From positions 1,054,048 to 1,118,047 of the forward strand of contig SRSL01000001.1 of assembly GCA_009735695.1 (NCBI GenBank): a DNA stretch of 64,000 bases, read 5' to 3'. The stretch comes from Christiangramia bathymodioli (GTDB taxonomy: Bacteria; Bacteroidota; Bacteroidia; Flavobacteriales; Flavobacteriaceae). Below, one piece after another: positions 61,468-64,000 of the stretch; the first letter of the stretch is position 1; the number at the start of each line of letters is the position of its first letter. The position numbers and the translations under genes were made by a program. Under the pieces are notes generated by a model, which did no database searches, was not told the origin of the DNA, and saw only the letters and a program-made list of their open reading frames with translations.

Positions 61468-62040
61468 ATGATAAAACGAATAATTGGAATAGCTGCCCTT
61501 GCAGTTGTAATGGTTTCCTGTAATGAGCAAAAAACCGCTTATGTAGATACCACAAAAATTATACAGGAGTATAAGGAGATGAAAGATGTGGAAGCAGAGT
61601 TCACTACTAAATCTGATTCTGCAAGACAAAGACTGGACGCCGTAGCGAGAGAATTCCAGCAGGAAGTTCAGCAGTATCAGGCTGAAATGGGAAGCATGTC
61701 TGAGTCGGCTAGAAAAGAAAAGGAAGGGGAATTGATGCAGAAACAGCAAATGTTGCAACAACAGCAGCAAATGGTAAGCAATCAACTTAGAGAGGAGAGC
61801 GCTGCTGTTATGGATTCCATGGTAACTAAAGTAAAGGACTTTGTGAAGGCTTATGGAGAGGATCATGATTACACTTATATCTTTGGTTCTAACGAGAGCG
61901 CTAACATAATGTATGCGAAAGAAGGTCTTGATATTACCGATGAGATCCTGAGCGAAATGAATGCCGAATACGGAGGAAGTGAAACAGAAACTACAGACGA
62001 GGTTGAAAACAGCTTCCGAAGAATAAGCCATAAAGCTTAG
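61468..62040 (+). CDS. OmpH/Skp-like periplasmic chaperone lipoprotein
   Basis: A 190-residue protein from ATG 61468 (MIKRIIGIAALAVVMVSC). The lipobox-like VVMVSC suggests a lipid anchor. The mature start AYVDTTKIIQEYKEMKDVEA and the long Gln/Glu-rich coiled coil (about 45-120) are typical for the OmpH/Skp family, which holds outer-membrane proteins in transit; a C-terminal beta part (YTYIFGSNESANIMYAKEG) completes the core. A lipid-anchored form is less common. Confidence 0.88.
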   Translation: MIKRIIGIAALAVVMVSCNEQKTAYVDTTKIIQEYKEMKDVEAEFTTKSDSARQRLDAVAREFQQEVQQYQAEMGSMSESARKEKEGELMQKQQMLQQQQQMVSNQLREESAAVMDSMVTKVKDFVKAYGEDHDYTYIFGSNESANIMYAKEGLDITDEILSEMNAEYGGSETETTDEVENSFRRISHKA

Positions 62041-62047
62041 CATAAAC

Positions 62048-62080
62048 AAAAAGGCTTCAGATTTTTCTGAAGCCTTTTTT
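62048..62080. terminator. Bidirectional terminator between the OmpH-like and DoxX genes
   Basis: AAAAAGGCTTCAG and CTGAAGCCTTTTT form a 13-bp stem with a 6-nt loop and T runs on both strands. Confidence 0.88.
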
Positions 62081-62101
62081 AATGAATTTTTCGAGAAGAT
62101 C

Positions 62102-62497
62102 TTAGGAGAGGAGGTAAACCCCGAAAACGCATACTATAAAATATCCGGTAAGGGTAAAGGCTCCTGCGTAATCCTTGGCAACTCGTTGCCCGAATAATAA
62201 CATTAAAAGTGTCAAACAGGCCAGGGCACATGCATACAAAGCCCAAAGGCTTTCGCCATTTGTCAATATTCCTATAATACCTACAATGGCCATTAAACCT
62301 ATAATGATTTCCAGGATCATGATTATTCCTACCATAAGTGGAACCATTCCACCCATAAAGGTTTTTGAAAAATGTTCTTTTAACCAGCCAATATTTCCGT
62401 TCCAGTCGGATGCCTTATCGATACCAGATTGCATAAAGGTGATCAGGACGAATAAAAGAATCAAAATTTCAGCCAGATTTGGTACAAGTTGTTGCAT
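62102..62497 (-). CDS. DoxX-family membrane protein
   Basis: A 131-residue protein with four hydrophobic segments and the DoxX-like start ILILLFVLITFMQSGIDKAS followed by KTFMGGMVPLMVGIIMILEI. The family is often linked with respiratory or redox functions, but the role is not defined. It begins 1 bp after the stop of the delta'-like gene, so the two are co-transcribed. Confidence 0.82.
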   Translation of the reverse strand: MQQLVPNLAEILILLFVLITFMQSGIDKASDWNGNIGWLKEHFSKTFMGGMVPLMVGIIMILEIIIGLMAIVGIIGILTNGESLWALYACALACLTLLMLLFGQRVAKDYAGAFTLTGYFIVCVFGVYLLS

Positions 62498-62498
62498 A

Positions 62499-63656
62499 TT
62501 AAGCTGCTTTATTATGTAAGAATCGGGTTAATTTTATGGAAAGATCGGTAAGTATGATTTTCGCGTTACCGTTTCTTTCAATATGATAAATGGCGGTTTC
62601 TATCGCTTCGGTTATTTCCATGATATTATTTCCGTGGACAAAAGGCGCGAATTTCTCTATTTTGAAATTTTCGGTGCTTGGCTCTAGATAAACCAGGTCT
62701 TTTGCCTTATAATTCATCATCAGGGATTGGCGGAAGAAATCCAGGCAATACAATAAGAAGCTTTTTTGTGTCTCCCGGTTCAAACCGGCGATCTCCTCAC
62801 TCCAGGCCACTAGTTCCAGCACCGTCGCCTTATTGCCTTTGGCCTTGAATGCGCTTCTAACCCAACTGATGAACCAGGCTTCGAATTGTTCATCTCCTGA
62901 ATTCTTCTGAAGCAAATGAAGGGCCTTGGTATAGTCACCATTAGATCGATGGGCTAGTTTTTTAGCGGTGTTCTCCTCGCAATTTTCTCTCTCCATCAGG
63001 GCCTGAGCGATGTCTGCTTCTCCAAGTGGCGGAAAATGTAATCGCTGGCATCTTGATTTGATGGTTTGAATGATCTGTTCTTCATCTTCAGTAACCAGGA
63101 TGAAAACCGTCTTATTCGGTGGTTCCTCGATGAGCTTTAAAAGCTTGTTGGCAGCTGAAGTATTCATCTTTTCGGCCATCCAGATGATCATCACCTTGAA
63201 ACCGCCTTCATAAGATTTCAGCGAGAGAGATTTCACGATATCATGGGCTTCATGCACGCTTATATTTCCCTGCTTTTTCTCAATCCCGAGGCATTGATAC
63301 CAGTCGTATAGGCTTCCGTAGGGGTTGTTTTTCAGGAAATCCCTCCAATCTTCCAGAAAATGCGAGGAAACGGGATGTTTTTTAACCTTGTCGGTAGTGG
63401 CTACCGGAAAAGCGAAATGCAAATCGGGATGAGAGTAATTTCTGAATTTTTTATTGCAGGCCATATTAGCCTCATTTTCATTTTCGCCTCCAGAATTATT
63501 ACAGATTATATATTGTGCATATGCGATGGCCATAGGCAAAGTGCCGCTTCCCGGGCTGCCGGTGAATAGCTGTGCATGCGGAATCCTTTTTCTGTCGGCG
63601 GTGGTCGTCAGATGATTTTTGATGTGCGGAAGACCAATTACGTCATTAAAAAGCAT
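62499..63656 (-). CDS. holB: DNA polymerase III delta' subunit-like clamp-loader ATPase
   Basis: A 385-residue AAA+ protein from ATG 63656 (MLFNDVIGLPHIKNHLTTTA). The Walker A region is GSPGSGTLP, lacking the usual Lys, as is normal for delta' subunits; the sensor-like KTVFILVTEDEEQIIQTIKS with SRCQRLHFPP (the SRC motif) marks delta'. Cysteines at about residues 60-80 may be a zinc-binding remnant. It helps load the sliding clamp. Confidence 0.9.
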   Translation of the reverse strand: MLFNDVIGLPHIKNHLTTTADRKRIPHAQLFTGSPGSGTLPMAIAYAQYIICNNSGGENENEANMACNKKFRNYSHPDLHFAFPVATTDKVKKHPVSSHFLEDWRDFLKNNPYGSLYDWYQCLGIEKKQGNISVHEAHDIVKSLSLKSYEGGFKVMIIWMAEKMNTSAANKLLKLIEEPPNKTVFILVTEDEEQIIQTIKSRCQRLHFPPLGEADIAQALMERENCEENTAKKLAHRSNGDYTKALHLLQKNSGDEQFEAWFISWVRSAFKAKGNKATVLELVAWSEEIAGLNRETQKSFLLYCLDFFRQSLMMNYKAKDLVYLEPSTENFKIEKFAPFVHGNNIMEITEAIETAIYHIERNGNAKIILTDLSIKLTRFLHNKAA

Positions 63657-63701
63657 AGGCAAATATAAAATTATATAGGCTTTATTATCTTAGTAAAGAT
63701 T

Positions 63702-63709
63702 TATATTTG
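63702..63709 (+). promoter_or_regulatory. -7 promoter element of pgk
   Basis: TATATTTG is an exact TAnnTTTG match, 14 bp before the pgk ATG. Confidence 0.5.
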
Positions 63710-63723
63710 TAAGAAAACATCCT

Positions 63724-64000
63724 ATGAAGACAATAGACGACTACAATTTTAAGAATAAACAGGCATTAATTCGAGTAGATTTCAACGTTCCTTTAGACGA
63801 CGACCTTCAGGTAACCGATCCGGAGCGGATTGAAGCTGCAAAGCCAACGATCATTAAAATTCTTGAAGATGGAGGTAGCGTCGTTCTGATGTCACATCTA
63901 GGAAGACCTAAGGGCAGGGAAAGCAAATATTCATTACAACATATCGTGAAGAAGCTTTCCGAAATAATTGGTGTAAAAGTTCAGTTCGTGGAAGACTGTA
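63724..64000 (+). CDS. pgk: Phosphoglycerate kinase, partial (C-terminus off the right edge)
   Basis: The first 92 codons are present from ATG 63724. MKTIDDYNFKNKQALIRVDF and NVPL form the substrate-binding start of the family, followed by the conserved SVVLMSHLGRPKG. The frame is open to the edge. The enzyme makes ATP in glycolysis. Confidence 0.95.
   Translation, partial: MKTIDDYNFKNKQALIRVDFNVPLDDDLQVTDPERIEAAKPTIIKILEDGGSVVLMSHLGRPKGRESKYSLQHIVKKLSEIIGVKVQFVEDC

Noticed and set aside
63660-63667. TATATTTG on the minus strand as the holB promoter
   Set aside because: Transcription would start at or beyond the ATG at 63656, leaving no leader; the match may be chance in an AT-rich gap.

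Overview
The window looks like chromosomal DNA of a marine-type Flavobacteriaceae bacterium (Bacteroidota), close in style to Gramella/Christiangramia. Reasons: a SusC/SusD pair, Bacteroidota-type promoters (TAnnTTTG at -7), weak Shine-Dalgarno sequences, lipoprotein signals, and flavobacterial families such as DUF4175, NagB-PIG-L fusions and four-helix-bundle (S23) proteins. The genus is inference. No rRNA operon, CRISPR array, prophage or classical insertion sequence was seen.

Region 1 (1-2038) is the N-terminal part of an outer-membrane beta-barrel receptor that runs off the left edge, with a clear promoter.

Region 2 (2175-28445) is the most distinctive part: a 26-kb locus that reads as a peptidoglycan-fragment (muropeptide / MurNAc / GlcNAc) uptake and recycling system. 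It has a GH3-beta-lactamase fusion, a NagX-like membrane acyltransferase, a ROK regulator, a NagB-PIG-L fusion, an AmpD/AmiD-like amidase lipoprotein and a phosphoesterase-propeller fusion. It continues with an NlpC/P60 endopeptidase, an L-Ala-D/L-Glu epimerase, a sodium-solute symporter, a GHL10 glycosidase lipoprotein and a SusCD pair. A five-gene operon follows: ROK kinase, MFS sugar transporter, creatininase-like protein, GH20 hexosaminidase and MurQ. The parts fit a path from outer-membrane uptake, through periplasmic cutting of sugar and peptide bonds and inner-membrane transport, to phosphorylation, MurQ ether cleavage and NagB-PIG-L conversion to fructose-6-phosphate; the peptide part goes through the NlpC/P60 enzyme and epimerase. 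An identical 20-bp sequence lies at both outer promoter regions and a related sequence lies before susC, suggesting a shared operator.

Region 3 (28.6-43.1 kb) is housekeeping with small oddities: lepA with an 18-bp palindrome in its leader; a 559-bp element with inverted termini carrying an S23-type gene fitted exactly between lepA and yebC; a cation/proton antiporter; a metallo-hydrolase, S8 protease and M1 peptidase run; rnpA, an S41 protease, a sterol-desaturase-like protein, a GNAT protein and rpiB; and a 514-bp AT-rich spacer with two conspicuous motifs.

Region 4 (43.3-54.7 kb) holds rnr, a LysE exporter, tRNA-Cys beside a decayed tRNA-Cys fragment, folB, a lipoprotein, an APC permease split by an in-frame amber codon, glnS, a three-gene envelope/stress-like operon, an SPFH protein and gltX.

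Region 5 (54.8-64.0 kb) holds a 1083-residue DUF4175 membrane coiled-coil protein, ybeY, mnmG flanked by two parS-like sites (one written into the end of ybeY), a methyltransferase, an OmpH-like lipoprotein, a DoxX protein, a DNA polymerase III delta'-like protein and the start of pgk. The parS pair suggests the origin-proximal part of the chromosome.
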